This document shows positions 63,861-64,000 of a stretch of DNA of 64,000 nucleotides, piece by piece. Source of the DNA: Muribaculaceae bacterium Isolate-013 (NCI) (GTDB lineage Bacteria; Bacteroidota; Bacteroidia; Bacteroidales; Muribaculaceae); the NCBI GenBank assembly GCA_004102785.1, contig SCEJ01000005.1, positions 40,137-104,136 on the forward strand. The letters run 5' to 3'. The notes beneath the pieces are model-generated. The model searched no databases, was not told the DNA's origin, and worked only from the letters and a program-made list of their open reading frames with translations. Both the position numbers and the translations under genes were made by a program. Within the stretch, counting starts at the first letter, position 1; the number at the start of each line of letters is the position of its first letter.

Positions 63861-64000
63861 TCCGTTAAGTATATCGTAAAAATAAATTAATGTATTGATA
63901 TGTTAAGCCGCAGGTCTACAGAAATTAATCATGTATCGTTTACCAACGTTGGAGAGGATGTCTTCTACGGTGGCGAACAAGACGTGTTTATCTCCGTAGA
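63861..64000. other. Right edge: possible partial gene on either strand, unresolved
   Basis: After the SusC stop the DNA turns AT-rich. A plus-strand frame from the ATG at 63900 is open to the window end (MLSRRSTEINHVSFTN...), and a minus-strand frame is open from the window end to a TAA at plus 63903-63905. Neither shows a signal peptide or SusD features. I cannot decide which, if any, is real. Confidence 0.3.

Overview
The window is a 64-kb chromosomal segment of a Gram-negative Bacteroidota bacterium. It is most likely a GC-rich gut Bacteroidales of the Muribaculaceae type; the family name is inference, the phylum is well supported. The evidence is a SusC/RagA-type TonB-linked receptor, a MurF-alanine racemase fusion, GSCFA, DUF3737, DUF4919-like, DUF6377 and four-helix-bundle proteins, a bacterial serine palmitoyltransferase, start sites without Shine-Dalgarno sequences, and many -7 boxes of the Bacteroidota form TAnnTTTG. 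Most genes are GC-rich housekeeping genes. The stretch from about 46.6 to 52.7 kb is clearly more AT-rich and holds lineage-specific envelope proteins.

Layout. 0-7.5 kb: end of an outer-membrane barrel gene, ferritin, then a minus-strand iron/haem-type module (porin, imelysin lipoprotein, di-haem oxidoreductase lipoprotein, CcsA-type cytochrome c maturation protein). 7.7-15.3 kb: a small membrane protein with a DUF4919-like protein, an OmpR/histidine-kinase pair, and an operon of DUF3737, a PatB-type PLP enzyme and a MATE exporter. 15.4-17.4 kb: a BlaI/M56-TonB sensor pair with two operator-like palindromes. 17.5-43.2 kb: a long run of minus-strand genes: patatin phospholipase, parA-parB, a secreted beta-propeller protein, an OmpA/PD40 lipoprotein, GSCFA, MurF-Alr, a four-helix-bundle protein, a Lnb/DUF4105 protein, a phosphatase-like protein, secA, a coiled-coil membrane protein, surE, a CPA2 antiporter, pepT and miaA. 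43.3-46.6 kb: divergent fic and guaA, a periplasmic protein and a short 2[4Fe-4S] ferredoxin. 46.6-53.1 kb: three related small membrane proteins (one with an in-frame stop), a small barrel protein, two secreted proteins, a TPR/transmembrane regulator and tRNA-Leu(UAG). 53.2-58.9 kb: serine palmitoyltransferase, an acyltransferase-like protein, a zinc-ribbon coiled-coil protein, a Nif3-like protein and aspS. 59-64 kb: a DUF6377 regulator followed by a SusC-type receptor.

The intergenic DNA is the most unusual part. Three arrays of 9-nt units with related sequence start exactly at, or a few bases after, the stop codon of the preceding gene (miaA, the four-helix-bundle gene, the acyltransferase gene). 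Four different inverted-repeat (MITE-like) elements are present, one with perfect 18-bp ends and a 9-bp target duplication. A two-copy palindromic repeat also occurs. miaA has no ATG, GTG or TTG start upstream of its P-loop; an ATC lies where the start is expected.
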